Of a stretch of 64,000 nucleotides of DNA, positions 56,950 through 64,000 are shown one piece after another. Numbering within the stretch: the first letter of the stretch is position 1; each line of letters starts with the position of its first letter. Source of the stretch: Bog-473 sp963809715 (GTDB lineage: Bacteria; Actinomycetota; Acidimicrobiia; Acidimicrobiales; RAAP-2); contig CAWEKO010000006.1 of NCBI GenBank assembly GCA_963809715.1, positions 1 to 64,000 on the forward strand, given 5' to 3'. Below the pieces are notes generated by a model. It had not been told where the DNA came from, ran no database searches, and saw nothing but the letters and a program-made list of their open reading frames with translations. Made by a program: the position numbers and the translations under genes.

Positions 56950-57642
56950 GTGAAGGAGTGTCAACGTGTCCGAAATGCCTCAATGACGGTGCAAGCGCTC
57001 TTCAAGCTATCGGGCGAAGTATTCATTGGCCCGGCTGACATTCTCGAGGTCGTGCGAACGGTACCGCCCGGCCCGCCGGTCGACGACGATGAGCTACGCG
57101 CGCAGCTGGCGCTCATCGAGAACATGGTCGACGACGACCTCAGTATCGGCCAGCCGCCGACCTGGCAATGGAACCTGGCCGCTGTCGTGCTCGTTCTGCG
57201 CCGCCTGCTCGACGACCGTAGCGACGTGTCAATTATCGAATTATGCTTGGTAGTTAGCCGAATGCTCGACGCTCGAGCGTGGTACCACGAGCACGGCAGG
57301 CCCGACCGACACGACGGCAGACGCGACCGCCTGCTCGACGTCCTGGTGCGCCAAGTCGCCGTCGCCGAGGTCGACGAATGGGAGGAGCGTCTACTAAAGC
57401 GCGGCACAGGCGGCCCGGTCGTAGCGGTCAGTGTCGGTGCTCGCATTCGGCGCCGGCGCGCCGAGGTCGGACTAACGCAGGCACAGCTCGCCGGCATTCT
57501 CGGCGTCGAGCGCTCAACGGTCGTTCGTTGGGAAGCAGATGAGCGCGCGCCACATGCGGGCCATAGGGTCGCGCTCAGCCGCTTTCTCGGCGGTCGGCCC
57601 AGCGACTACGACGGCGCGCTCGCCGCACACGTTCGGACATAG
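56950..57642 (+). CDS. HTH (XRE-type) regulator with N-terminal unknown domain
   Basis: 230 residues (the start could also be ATG 56983). The N-terminal part has an acidic stretch (PPVDDDELRAQLALIENMV) and helices with YHEHGRPDRHDGRRDRLLD; no family is recognised. The C-terminal helix-turn-helix (about 160-215) is clear: GARIRRRRAEVGLTQAQLA, GILGVERSTVVRWEADERA. It probably controls genes of the tRNA-bounded element. Local composition is more AT-rich around 57220-57260 than in neighbouring genes, hinting at transfer. Divergent from the repeat protein. Confidence 0.7.
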   Translation: MKECQRVRNASMTVQALFKLSGEVFIGPADILEVVRTVPPGPPVDDDELRAQLALIENMVDDDLSIGQPPTWQWNLAAVVLVLRRLLDDRSDVSIIELCLVVSRMLDARAWYHEHGRPDRHDGRRDRLLDVLVRQVAVAEVDEWEERLLKRGTGGPVVAVSVGARIRRRRAEVGLTQAQLAGILGVERSTVVRWEADERAPHAGHRVALSRFLGGRPSDYDGALAAHVRT

Positions 57643-57784
57643 TCCGACACATATTCGGAACGTTTCTTATCCACAATTCACACGCCGACTACTGGGTGTA
57701 CCAGGTCGGTACGCACGGCGAGAGGTTGCAGGCATCCCTCTCGCTAAAACATCACATTCCTTGGAGAATCAAGGGAGTGTTGGT

Positions 57785-58245
57785 TCAGGTTACCTTTGTG
57801 GGCTTCAGTCCATGGATGTTGCCTGCGGAGTCGAAGCACATCTTGGCCTTGAACACTCCTGGGATCGGAGAGTCACCCGTGCCGACCTGGCTGGTGACAA
57901 CCGCGGTTCCGGTCTCCTCGCTGGTGCCAGCACCATACTTGGCGACGCACTTCACCGTCAGCTTCTTCGATGACTTCAGTTGCGGCTTGGTGATCGTCGT
58001 GGTGTTGCCATTGTTCCAGGGATGGTTCCGCCCGTCGCCAGCACCGTGGTTAGCAGCACTACAGAGCTTCCGCCGGTGCTCCCTCCGGTGCAGCCACTCA
58101 GGACGATCGTGCCCGTTGCGGTGCCTGTCATGGTTGTACACGTGGTGGTCACCCCAATGGCAGAAGCAATGCCGCCGCTGAGGTCGACTGTGGCTGCCGA
58201 TGCCGGAATGGCCAGTGCAGCGGCAACTAGAAACAAACGTCGCAT
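57785..58245 (-). pseudogene. Small secreted protein related to the 31.5-kb one; frame broken
   Basis: ATG 58245 with AAGGGG upstream. A signal peptide (MRRLFLVAAALAIPASA) precedes a mature part with CTTMTGTATGTIVLSGCTG and GSTGGSSVV. Between about 58020 and 58080 the frame changes; the second frame gives WNNGNTTTITKPQLKSSKK, LTVKCVAKYGAGTSEETG, TAVVTSQVGTGDSPIPGVF, KAKMCFDSAGNIHGLKPTK. The joined product has about 150 residues. The layout (signal peptide, CTGG-TGG-S motif, late Cys residues) matches 31540-32021, which is also broken. Function unknown. Confidence 0.6.
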
Positions 58246-58642
58246 AAATGCCCCTTCTTTGTCGTTGATCTCCACCTATTCGGAGTGCGGAACGTCAGCA
58301 ACCGCAGAGCAGGGCCTTCTGTTGACAAGGCCACGTCAGCCGTAATTGCTCAGAGCGACCACAGCCAAGGAAATACGACGCATCTGATTCCCCCGCCCCT
58401 CGCCTCATGGCCTTCCCCGTCGTCAGGCCCAATCATAGGTCGCGATGCTCATTGCATGCCGGGTTGCCTTCCGAAATGCTCGGCAAGACCTAATCACGAC
58501 GCCAGGTGGCAAAGCGGTTGTCCTGGAGATTTGCTGCGATTCCCGACCGGGAAAGATCCTGGGAAGCTGAACTCCCACACAGGGAGGAAGTGGTACTGCT
58601 CCTCAAGTCGCGATGAGTCGCTCAGCGAAATCTCGCATCTCA
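58246..58642. other. Intergenic interval inside the putative element
   Basis: About 400 bases, no supported gene; presumably holds the promoter of the small secreted protein. Confidence 0.45.
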
Positions 58643-58954
58643 TCATGTTCTGCGTCGACCGAACTCCCGCAGCCCCGTCAGTCCGTCGAGATGATCGGGA
58701 CAGGCCCACACACGCCACCACTTGTCGGCCTTGGGTGAGAACCACCGACCCGTCCATGTCGGGACCTCACGGCAGTGCGTCGCCTGCAGGTTGTGGTCAT
58801 AGACCATCGTCCAGCAGCGCCCAGCCTCCGACATGAAGCCAGGGCAGGGATCGCCGGTACGGGGCATTCCCACAGAAGCCATGATTGTCACGGCGTCATC
58901 ATGCACGGGACCGAGGGCGGTGACGAGTTCAGAACCCGCAGGGACGTCCGTCAT
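58643..58954 (-). CDS. Cys/His-containing protein of unknown function (about 103 aa)
   Basis: The frame from ATG 58954 (after GGAGTG) encodes MTDVPAGSELVTALGPVHD, GMPRTGDPCPGFMSEAGR and CWTMVYDHNLQATHCREVP, then TWTGRWFSPKADKWWRVWA and CPDHLDGLTGLREFGRRR. The spaced C, HC and CPDH residues look like a zinc site of the kind seen in small proteins of actinobacterial mobile elements. Upstream in-frame extension would run through a Lys/Arg-rich stretch from a TTC repeat and is not accepted. Unrecognised family. Confidence 0.5.
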   Translation of the reverse strand: MTDVPAGSELVTALGPVHDDAVTIMASVGMPRTGDPCPGFMSEAGRCWTMVYDHNLQATHCREVPTWTGRWFSPKADKWWRVWACPDHLDGLTGLREFGRRRT

Positions 58955-58977
58955 CACTCCAATGTGTGCTTGTTCAG

Positions 58978-58995
58978 TTCTTCTTCTTCTTCTTC
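58978..58995. repeat. (TTC)6 microsatellite
   Basis: Six perfect TTC units followed by CTTCTCTT, just upstream of the start of the Cys/His protein (GAA repeats on its coding strand). Such tracts vary by slippage, so it could affect expression. Confidence 0.8.
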
Positions 58996-59123
58996 TTCCT
59001 TCTCTTAGCTGTTGCCGCTGTTGCCTGCGTTCGGCACGTACTTTGCCGCTGGGTGGCAGACGATGTTCGCCAGCCACTGCCCGCCTGATGAGTTTGGCGT
59101 AGACACAACAACACGAAACCAAA

Positions 59124-59167
59124 ACTCATAATTCTTGCGTCGTGGGTTCGATCCCCACCAGCCCTAC
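59124..59167 (+). repeat. Direct repeat copy 2 (partial tRNA), putative attachment site
   Basis: ACTCATAATTCTTGCGTCG... through CCAGCCCTAC matches the anticodon loop-to-3' end of the CAT tRNA at 54538-54581 with two mismatches. The upstream bases do not match and no tRNA can be folded, so this is a 3' fragment only. Together with copy 1 it delimits a 4.59-kb segment. Confidence 0.8.
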
Positions 59168-59769
59168 GAAAACAGTGTGTAAATCCGGGTGACCCTGGAC
59201 AAATTGGCTGCGGGTCATCCTTTGCACAGGTCCCGCTGATCCTTTACGGAGTTCATCTACACGGTTTTGGTTGATGCTTGACACGGTGTTCTCACCGGGT
59301 GGGCACGGTCGTAGGCGGCAGCGAGGACGGGCGCAGACACAACTCTTGACGATCGCAACCCGGCCGCACGACGTCCGTGCGGGGCGATGACCGACGGGCA
59401 AAGCGCACAATGCCGGAAAGTCGGGTTGTGCGGTCCCAATCCATCGATATCGATCGGTCAGATGGCGTGGCCGAGCGATCTCCTCAACGACGAGAACTCG
59501 CCTTGACGATGCTGATGATGAAGATGTCACATTCCGAATCGGATCGAAGTGGCGAACGACGCCCGAGGGTGCCGACGAGCAGTCGTCGGCGGAGGAAAGA
59601 CCCTTCTTGCTGGGAAAAGGGTTGTCCAATTTTCACTGAGAGTGTTACTATCCCGTGGGCGGGTGGACGCAAAGCCGAACGGATATGGCTTTGTTGCGCC
59701 ATTCGCGCATGAGTTCCGGGACGAACCGGAGTTGAGCGAACGGCAAACCAACAGGGGAGAGTACGCACA
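59168..59769. other. Intergenic region, about 600 bases
   Basis: No supported gene. Near 59680 the bases GCAAAGCC and GGCTTTGTTGC can form a hairpin in the leader of the following gene, and AGGGGAG (59753-59759) is its likely ribosome-binding site. Confidence 0.45.
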
Positions 59770-61278
59770 ATGCGCGTGTCCAAGATGCTCGTTGTTTCAG
59801 CGGCTCTGATCGCCGGCATTCTGGTTGCGGGAATGCCGGCTGGCGCCGCGACCACGTCCACGTCCACCAACGTTGTGTACATATGGCCCGGGAATCTCTA
59901 TCAGGGCCCCACCAGCGGCAACGGCTTGAATCTGCGCGAGATAGGCACAGGGAGCTTCGCCATCGTGCCTGGACCCGAAACCCCACCTTTTGGCAACGCT
60001 TCGGCGCAGTTTTCCATCGGTGCGGGGCCCGCCACAGGTCGGGTCGACATATGGGCCAACGAGTTCGCTGATACTCCTCTGAGTTCCATTACGTCGATGG
60101 GCTTGTCGACCTTCATCGCATCAGGTCAGCCTCCTGGTGGATCGGCCTCGTACCAACTCCCCATCTTTGCCACTCCGAATGGAACTGATCCGACGTTCAC
60201 CACGCTGAGTTTCATACCCTTCCTCCAGGGCGTTCCCGTCCCGGCCGGTTGGAGCAACTGGGACGTGATGGCGGGACAGTGGACTGCCAGCAATGCCGCC
60301 CTCTCCAGCCAGATACCCGGAGGGTGCCAGACGCCGACCCCCTGCTCGTTCAGCCAGATCAGGACCGCCTTTCCCGACGCCATTCTCCATGGTGTCAATG
60401 CGGACACCGGGGTTGGCGGCGTGGGACTGATCGTGGGAACCACGACTGGCCCGGCGACGAGCGCGGCGAACAACTGGAGTTTCGGTGTCAATGGCGTCAC
60501 GACGATCTTCGACTTTCACACCGGACCGCCGCCGGAGGGATATTGGCTGAATGCCAAGGACGGCGGAATTTTCAACTTTGGTGCCGCACCGTTCCAGGGC
60601 TCTGACGCCGGCACCCCTTCGAGTGCCCCGATGGTCGGAATTGCCGCTGCACCCGACGGGGGCTACTGGCAGGTGGACTCGGCCGGTGGGGTCTTCGCGC
60701 ACGGCGCGGGATCATTCGGGTCTATGGCCGGCCAGCACCTCAACGCGCCGATCGTGGGTATGGCCGGGACGTCCGATGGAGGCGGCTACTACCTGGTTGG
60801 AGCGGATGGCGGCGTGTTCACCTTCGGCGACGCGCATTTTCACGGCTCCATGGGTGGGCAACCGCTCAATAAACCAGTGGTTGGTATTGCTGCCACTCCG
60901 GACAATCAGGGTTACTACCTCGTCGCCTCCGATGGCGGCGTCTTCACCTTCGGCGACGCCCAATTCCAAGGCTCCATGGGTGGCCAACCGCTCAACAAAC
61001 CAGTGGTTGGTATGAGTGTCGATGCCGCCACGTCCGGCTACTGGTTGGTGGCTTCCGATGGCGGCGTGTTCTCCTTCGGCGCTCCGTTCCTCGGCGCGAC
61101 CGGGGATATCCATTTGAACGCGCCGGTGGTCGGCATGGCGGTCACCGCAGATGACCTGGGTTACCGATTTGTCGGGGCTGACGGCGGCGTCTTCAGCTTC
61201 GGGACGGCCCAGTTCTTCGGTTCGATGGCGGGGCAGCACCTGAACCAACCGGTGGTCGGGATCGCCTCTATCGGGTAG
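59770..61278 (+). CDS. Secreted protein with six YWLVASDGG repeats (third paralogue)
   Basis: 502 residues from ATG 59770 (AGGGGAG upstream). A signal peptide (MRVSKMLVVSAALIAGILV to MPAGAA) precedes an N-terminal domain of about 220 residues without a recognised family (VDIWANEFADTPLSSITSM; GWSNWDVMAGQWTAS). Six C-terminal repeats of about 41 residues follow, e.g. GYYLVASDGGVFTFGDAQF then QGSMGGQPLNKPVVGMSV. Repeats 3-6 match repeats 3-6 of the 54690-56677 protein position by position (SGYWLVASDGGVFSFGAP in repeat 5, LGYRF in repeat 6), so the module was copied as a whole. Intact frame. Lies just outside the putative element. Confidence 0.82.
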   Translation: MRVSKMLVVSAALIAGILVAGMPAGAATTSTSTNVVYIWPGNLYQGPTSGNGLNLREIGTGSFAIVPGPETPPFGNASAQFSIGAGPATGRVDIWANEFADTPLSSITSMGLSTFIASGQPPGGSASYQLPIFATPNGTDPTFTTLSFIPFLQGVPVPAGWSNWDVMAGQWTASNAALSSQIPGGCQTPTPCSFSQIRTAFPDAILHGVNADTGVGGVGLIVGTTTGPATSAANNWSFGVNGVTTIFDFHTGPPPEGYWLNAKDGGIFNFGAAPFQGSDAGTPSSAPMVGIAAAPDGGYWQVDSAGGVFAHGAGSFGSMAGQHLNAPIVGMAGTSDGGGYYLVGADGGVFTFGDAHFHGSMGGQPLNKPVVGIAATPDNQGYYLVASDGGVFTFGDAQFQGSMGGQPLNKPVVGMSVDAATSGYWLVASDGGVFSFGAPFLGATGDIHLNAPVVGMAVTADDLGYRFVGADGGVFSFGTAQFFGSMAGQHLNQPVVGIASIG

Positions 61279-61373
61279 ACGTGAGCGATGGCGCCGTCCA
61301 CTCACTCACCGTCGTGATGTTGGTGGCCGCGTTCGTTGTGTGACCGGTGGAGGCGGTGCCCGCTCGTCGGTGG

Positions 61374-61688
61374 TCAGCCCGGGCGGGCAGCCTGGTCCGC
61401 CGCCCAGGCCACGGCGCCGCCCGTCAGGTTCTCCGCCGTCCAGCCGGCGTCGCTCAGTGCCTGCGCCGCCATCGCAGAGCGCCCGCCGACGTGGCAAGCC
61501 ACCACGATGGTCCGCCCGCGGGGCACCTCGTCGAGCCGGTCGCCCAGCTGCCCGAGCGGGATGTTGACCCCGATCGGGTAGGCCCAGGCCGCCACCTCGT
61601 CGGGTTCGCGCACGTCGAGGAGGAAGACGTCCTCGCCGCGGGCGATCCTGGCCTTGACCTCGTCCGGCTCGACCTCGCTGTAGGGCAC
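61374..61688 (-). CDS. Rhodanese-like domain protein
   Basis: 104 residues from GTG 61688 (GTG 61697 is also possible). Single rhodanese domain: SEVEPDEVKARIARGEDVF, LLDVREPDEVAAWAYPIG, NIPLGQLGDRLDEVPRG, and the active-site loop VVACHVGGRSAMAAQALSD with the catalytic Cys. It transfers sulfane sulfur or serves as a GlpE-like or redox domain. Divergent from the PH-domain gene. Confidence 0.9.
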   Translation of the reverse strand: MPYSEVEPDEVKARIARGEDVFLLDVREPDEVAAWAYPIGVNIPLGQLGDRLDEVPRGRTIVVACHVGGRSAMAAQALSDAGWTAENLTGGAVAWAADQAARPG

Positions 61689-61758
61689 GTCGACCACGCT
61701 ACGACACCGGCCCAACGTGGCCCGGACCCTGCCACCACCGCCGGTACGCTGGATCGCG

Positions 61759-62595
61759 ATGATTCCCAGGAAGTTCCTCAACCAGGACGAGGAGCTGTTG
61801 GCCGAGTTGCGCCCGCACTGGATCTTCCTCTTCGGGCCGCTCTTCACCTCCCTCGGGACCTGGGCCGTGATCGTCGTCATCCTGATCCTGTGGCACAGCG
61901 CACCCGGCTGGACGAACTACCCGTTCCTGATCCTCGCCCTCATCCCGGGTCTGTGGCTGTTGGGCCGCTACGTCCGCTGGCGTTCCTACATCATCGCCCT
62001 GACCTCCACCCGCATCCTGGTGCGCCAGGGCATCTTCGGGCGCGACACGGTGCAACTCCGGCTCCAGCGCATCGTCGAGGTCAACCTCCGCCAGGCCTTC
62101 ATCGAGCGCGTCCTCCAGTGCGGGAGCCTGCTCATCGATGTCCAAGGCGAGGACGACACGCTCACCCTCGAATACGTGCGCAAGCCGGCCGTCGTGCAAC
62201 GGGTCATCAACTCACAGATCAACGAGATCGTCGGCGGCGGCGCGCGCGAACCGATCCCCGAGGACATGCTCCCGTTCGACCAGCGGTCCCGCGGGCGCAA
62301 CCGTGCCGAGGACACCGACGAGATGGAGGCGCCCCACACGCCGCCGTTCGGACAGTCAGCGGTCGCGTCCGATCCGGTCGATCAGGACGCCACCGATCCG
62401 GGCAGCACCCCGCTGACCTCGCCGCCCGCGACGCCGCCGCCCGCGGCTGCGCAGCCGACCGAGCAGCCGGCGCCGGCCACGGGTCACTTCGACGTCCGGG
62501 ACCGGCTCATCCAGCTCGACGACCTGCGCCGGCGCGGCATCATCTCCGAGGAGGAGTTCGCCGCCAAGAAGACCGAACTGCTCAACCGCATTTAG
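61759..62595 (+). CDS. Membrane protein with bacterial PH domain and C-terminal SHOCT motif
   Basis: 278 residues from ATG 61759. Two membrane helices (about 25-45 and 52-70; FLFGPLFTSLGTWAVIVVI). A bPH2 domain (about 75-150) starts YIIALTSTRILVRQGIFGR and continues VQLRLQRIVEVNLRQAFIE. A Pro/Thr/Ala-rich disordered linker (about 185-240) precedes the SHOCT helix pair DRLIQLDDLRRRGIISEEE and FAAKKTELLNRI. Typical of actinobacterial membrane-associated oligomerising proteins; precise function unknown. Confidence 0.85.
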   Translation: MIPRKFLNQDEELLAELRPHWIFLFGPLFTSLGTWAVIVVILILWHSAPGWTNYPFLILALIPGLWLLGRYVRWRSYIIALTSTRILVRQGIFGRDTVQLRLQRIVEVNLRQAFIERVLQCGSLLIDVQGEDDTLTLEYVRKPAVVQRVINSQINEIVGGGAREPIPEDMLPFDQRSRGRNRAEDTDEMEAPHTPPFGQSAVASDPVDQDATDPGSTPLTSPPATPPPAAAQPTEQPAPATGHFDVRDRLIQLDDLRRRGIISEEEFAAKKTELLNRI

Positions 62596-62721
62596 CAATG
62601 ACGTCTGAGCCGCGCCCCCATGCGTCGTGGCGGGGTCGGTAGAGCGGCCCGCCCCAGGCAAGCCCTTTTCCCGGCGGGTGGTCGAGCCGAGTCCAGTCGC
62701 GGCCCGGCTACCGTGGGCGGG

Positions 62722-62946
62722 GTGAGCCCGACTCGATACCGCTGCGACGGATGCGGCAATCTCACCCGCTTCGACGTGACGATCTCGCAGCAGACCAAGG
62801 CCTTCCACCACTACACGGTGGGCGGTGAGCTGCTGGTGGAGGACGAGCAGGTTCTGTCCCGTCACGTCGATGAGGTCGTCTGTCGCTGGTGTGGCCATGG
62901 GCGCAGCGTGGTCGAGATCGACGAGGCCGCCGAATCGGTACCGTGA
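62722..62946 (+). CDS. Zinc-ribbon protein (74 aa)
   Basis: GTG 62722. Two Cys pairs, YRCDGCGNLTRFDV near the start and VCRWCGHGRSVVEIDEAAE near the end, form a zinc ribbon; the middle has TISQQTKAFHHYTVGGEL. Its stop overlaps the start of the thioredoxin-like gene (GTGA at 62943), so they are coupled. Unnamed family. Confidence 0.75.
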   Translation: MSPTRYRCDGCGNLTRFDVTISQQTKAFHHYTVGGELLVEDEQVLSRHVDEVVCRWCGHGRSVVEIDEAAESVP

Positions 62947-63425
62947 GCGAGCCGCCGGCCGACATGCTGCGCCGGCTCCGCCCCATACCGACCTACACCG
63001 AGAAGCCGGCGACCCGTCCCCATGACGTGGTCGGCGTGGGGCTCGACGGCGCGCCGCGCACGGTCTCTTTGGTCGAGGCCGCCGCCCCGCTTCTGCTCCT
63101 CTTCCTCGCGGCGGACTGCGACGGCTGCCGCGACCTCTGGGCCGGCCTGCGAGAGATCGAGGCTGGGCTCGGAGGTCGAGCCCGCCTGATCGTGCTCACC
63201 AAGAGCCCCGGCGATCAGGATCCGGCCGTGGTCGCGGCCTTGGCCGGCGTGGCGCCGGAACGGCCGGGGATCGAGGTCGTCATGAGCGGATCGGCTTTCA
63301 CCGACTACCGAGCCGCCGCGCCCTTCTTCGTCGTGGTCGACCCCGAGGCGGTCCGCACCGAAGGCGTGGCATGGGGAGTCGACGGGACCGTGCGTGCCGC
63401 GCTGTCCGGCCTCGCCCTGGACTGA
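62943..63425 (+). CDS. Thioredoxin-like protein
   Basis: 160 residues from GTG 62943, overlapping the zinc-ribbon stop. After an N-terminal segment (PPADMLRRLRPIPTYTEKP), the core reads LLLLFLAADCDGCRDLWAG with a CDGC active-site-like motif at the end of a strand. RLIVLTKSPGDQDPAVVAA, EVVMSGSAFTDYRAAAPFF and VVVDPEAVRTEGVAWGVDG follow. The missing cis-Pro signature is replaced by AAAPFFVVVD, a plausible cis-Pro site. Redox partner unknown. Confidence 0.7.
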   Translation: MSEPPADMLRRLRPIPTYTEKPATRPHDVVGVGLDGAPRTVSLVEAAAPLLLLFLAADCDGCRDLWAGLREIEAGLGGRARLIVLTKSPGDQDPAVVAALAGVAPERPGIEVVMSGSAFTDYRAAAPFFVVVDPEAVRTEGVAWGVDGTVRAALSGLALD

Positions 63426-63506
63426 GTGGAGCGTGCATCCGGGCCCCCACATGATCTGTGTCACAGCCCTCGTCCACCATGAGGGCAGACAGAGAGGGTC
63501 AGTGAC

Positions 63507-63797
63507 ATGCCGATCACCAGGGACACCACCACGAGCAGCAACGGCACCGAGCCCGAGGGTGGGTTCACGATTGACTGCGACTGCTGCACACTGCGCGACA
63601 CGACCGCGTGCGACGACTGCGTCGTCACCTTCCTGCTCGGGAGGGAACCCGACGACGCCGTGGTCGTCGACGCCGACGAGGCACGCGCCATGCGCATGCT
63701 CGAGCGTGCGGGCCTCGTACCCACACTGCGTTTCAACCACCAGGGCGTCAGCCAACAGGATTTCAGCCACCAAGGTTTCAGCCACCAAGCCGGCTAG
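63507..63797 (+). CDS. Small Cys-rich protein with a short repeated tail
   Basis: 96 residues from ATG 63507. The centre carries IDCDCCTLRDTTACDDCVV, a CDCC/CDDC cluster that could bind a metal. Then comes VVVDADEARAMRMLERAGL and a C-terminal tail of repeats (FNHQGVSQQ, DFSHQGF, SHQAG). The tail DNA repeats the unit TTTCAGCCACCAAG. Family not recognised; intact. Confidence 0.6.
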   Translation: MPITRDTTTSSNGTEPEGGFTIDCDCCTLRDTTACDDCVVTFLLGREPDDAVVVDADEARAMRMLERAGLVPTLRFNHQGVSQQDFSHQGFSHQAG

Positions 63798-63815
63798 CGG
63801 CCAGAGGTGGTGCCC

Positions 63816-64000
63816 GTGAGGCGTCACCTCCTTGTCACCAATGACTTCCCGCCCAAAGTCGGGGGCATTCAGAACTATCTCTGGGACCTCTGGCAGAGCC
63901 TTGACCCGGCGAGTTACGTGGTCTTGACCGCAAGCTCTGACCCCGCGGCGGCTGACTTCGACCGGGTCCAGGCCGATCGGGGCGTGCGCATCGAGCGCGT
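63816..64000 (+). CDS. GT4 glycosyltransferase, PimB-like mannosyltransferase (N-terminal part)
   Basis: GTG 63816 (AGAGG 8 bases upstream; GTG 63810 is in frame). The visible 61 residues read RRHLLVTNDFPPKVGGIQN, YLWDLWQSLDPASYVVLTA, SSDPAAADFDRVQADRGVR and run off the window. FPPKVGGIQ is the GT-B N-terminal motif of phosphatidyl-myo-inositol mannosyltransferases and related GT4 enzymes, which build mannosylated phosphatidylinositol of the actinobacterial envelope. Acceptor not provable from this part. Confidence 0.8.
   Translation, partial: MRRHLLVTNDFPPKVGGIQNYLWDLWQSLDPASYVVLTASSDPAAADFDRVQADRGVRIER

Noticed and set aside
59126..59629. Minus-strand frame ending VGLVGIEPTTQEL
   Set aside because: The end is the antisense of the partial tRNA copy, a common false translation.
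59670..59720. GCAAAGCC and GGCTTTGTTGC in the leader of the third repeat protein, reminiscent of a c-di-GMP riboswitch
   Set aside because: Only a simple hairpin; the other conserved riboswitch parts are missing.

Overview
The window is high-GC DNA typical of Actinobacteriota. From about 7.5 kb onward the gene content (linked dnaG-rpoD, DUF3039 and DUF2630 proteins, secreted YWLVASDGGVFSFGD-repeat proteins, a sortase substrate ending in LAATG) suggests an uncultivated, Acidimicrobiia-like actinobacterium. That placement is an inference; no rRNA gene is present.

Region 1 (1-7.5 kb): the start of a glutaryl-CoA dehydrogenase gene, a PspC protein and a tRNA-Glu/Asp/Phe cluster. A tyrosine integrase starts 76 bases after tRNA-Phe and opens an accessory island. 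The island carries an HNH nuclease coupled to a DGQHR protein. Facing them is an operon whose broken reading frames reconstruct DpdB and DpdA, the core of the 7-deazaguanine DNA-modification (Dpd) system. The gene upstream of dpdA is cut at about 7.55 kb, exactly where a pyruvate phosphate dikinase gene lacking its 5' half begins. This looks like a rearrangement or a chimeric join, and frameshifts cluster on both sides of it.

Region 2 (7.5-16 kb): PPDK remnant, a small membrane protein, dnaG, rpoD, a ferritin-like protein, a LapA-type membrane protein, and tRNA-Asn followed by an IS30-family remnant split by an ISL3-family element.

Region 3 (16-32 kb): a cell-surface region. It holds a secreted 7-repeat RCC1-like protein, a choice-of-anchor-A/DUF5979 adhesin with a LAATG sorting signal, an ECF sigma factor with a membrane partner, a secreted five-bladed-propeller enzyme, a beta-helix protein with six C-terminal repeats, a TetR/MFS efflux pair with visible operators, and a small secreted protein.

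Region 4 (32-54.4 kb): sulfate ABC transporter, two PAS-GGDEF-like proteins with degenerate active sites, a truncated ABC ATPase coupled to an FtsX permease, a Ugp-type sugar ABC operon, DUF3039 protein, Lon protease, DUF2630 protein, a limonene-epoxide-hydrolase-like protein, a large membrane protein and a two-RCK potassium channel.

Region 5 (54.5-59.2 kb): an intact tRNA (anticodon CAT) and, 4.6 kb downstream, a second copy of its 3' half in direct orientation. These bracket an apparent integrated element without an integrase. Its cargo is a six-repeat secreted protein, an HTH regulator, a small secreted protein related to the one at 31.5 kb, and a Cys/His-containing protein.

Region 6 (59.2-64 kb): a third six-repeat secreted protein, rhodanese, a PH/SHOCT membrane protein, a zinc-ribbon protein, a thioredoxin-like protein, a small Cys-rich protein, and the start of a PimB-like mannosyltransferase.

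Several genes are each broken by a single base that a neighbouring frame repairs, often in homopolymers. Some of these breaks may be consensus errors rather than true pseudogenes.
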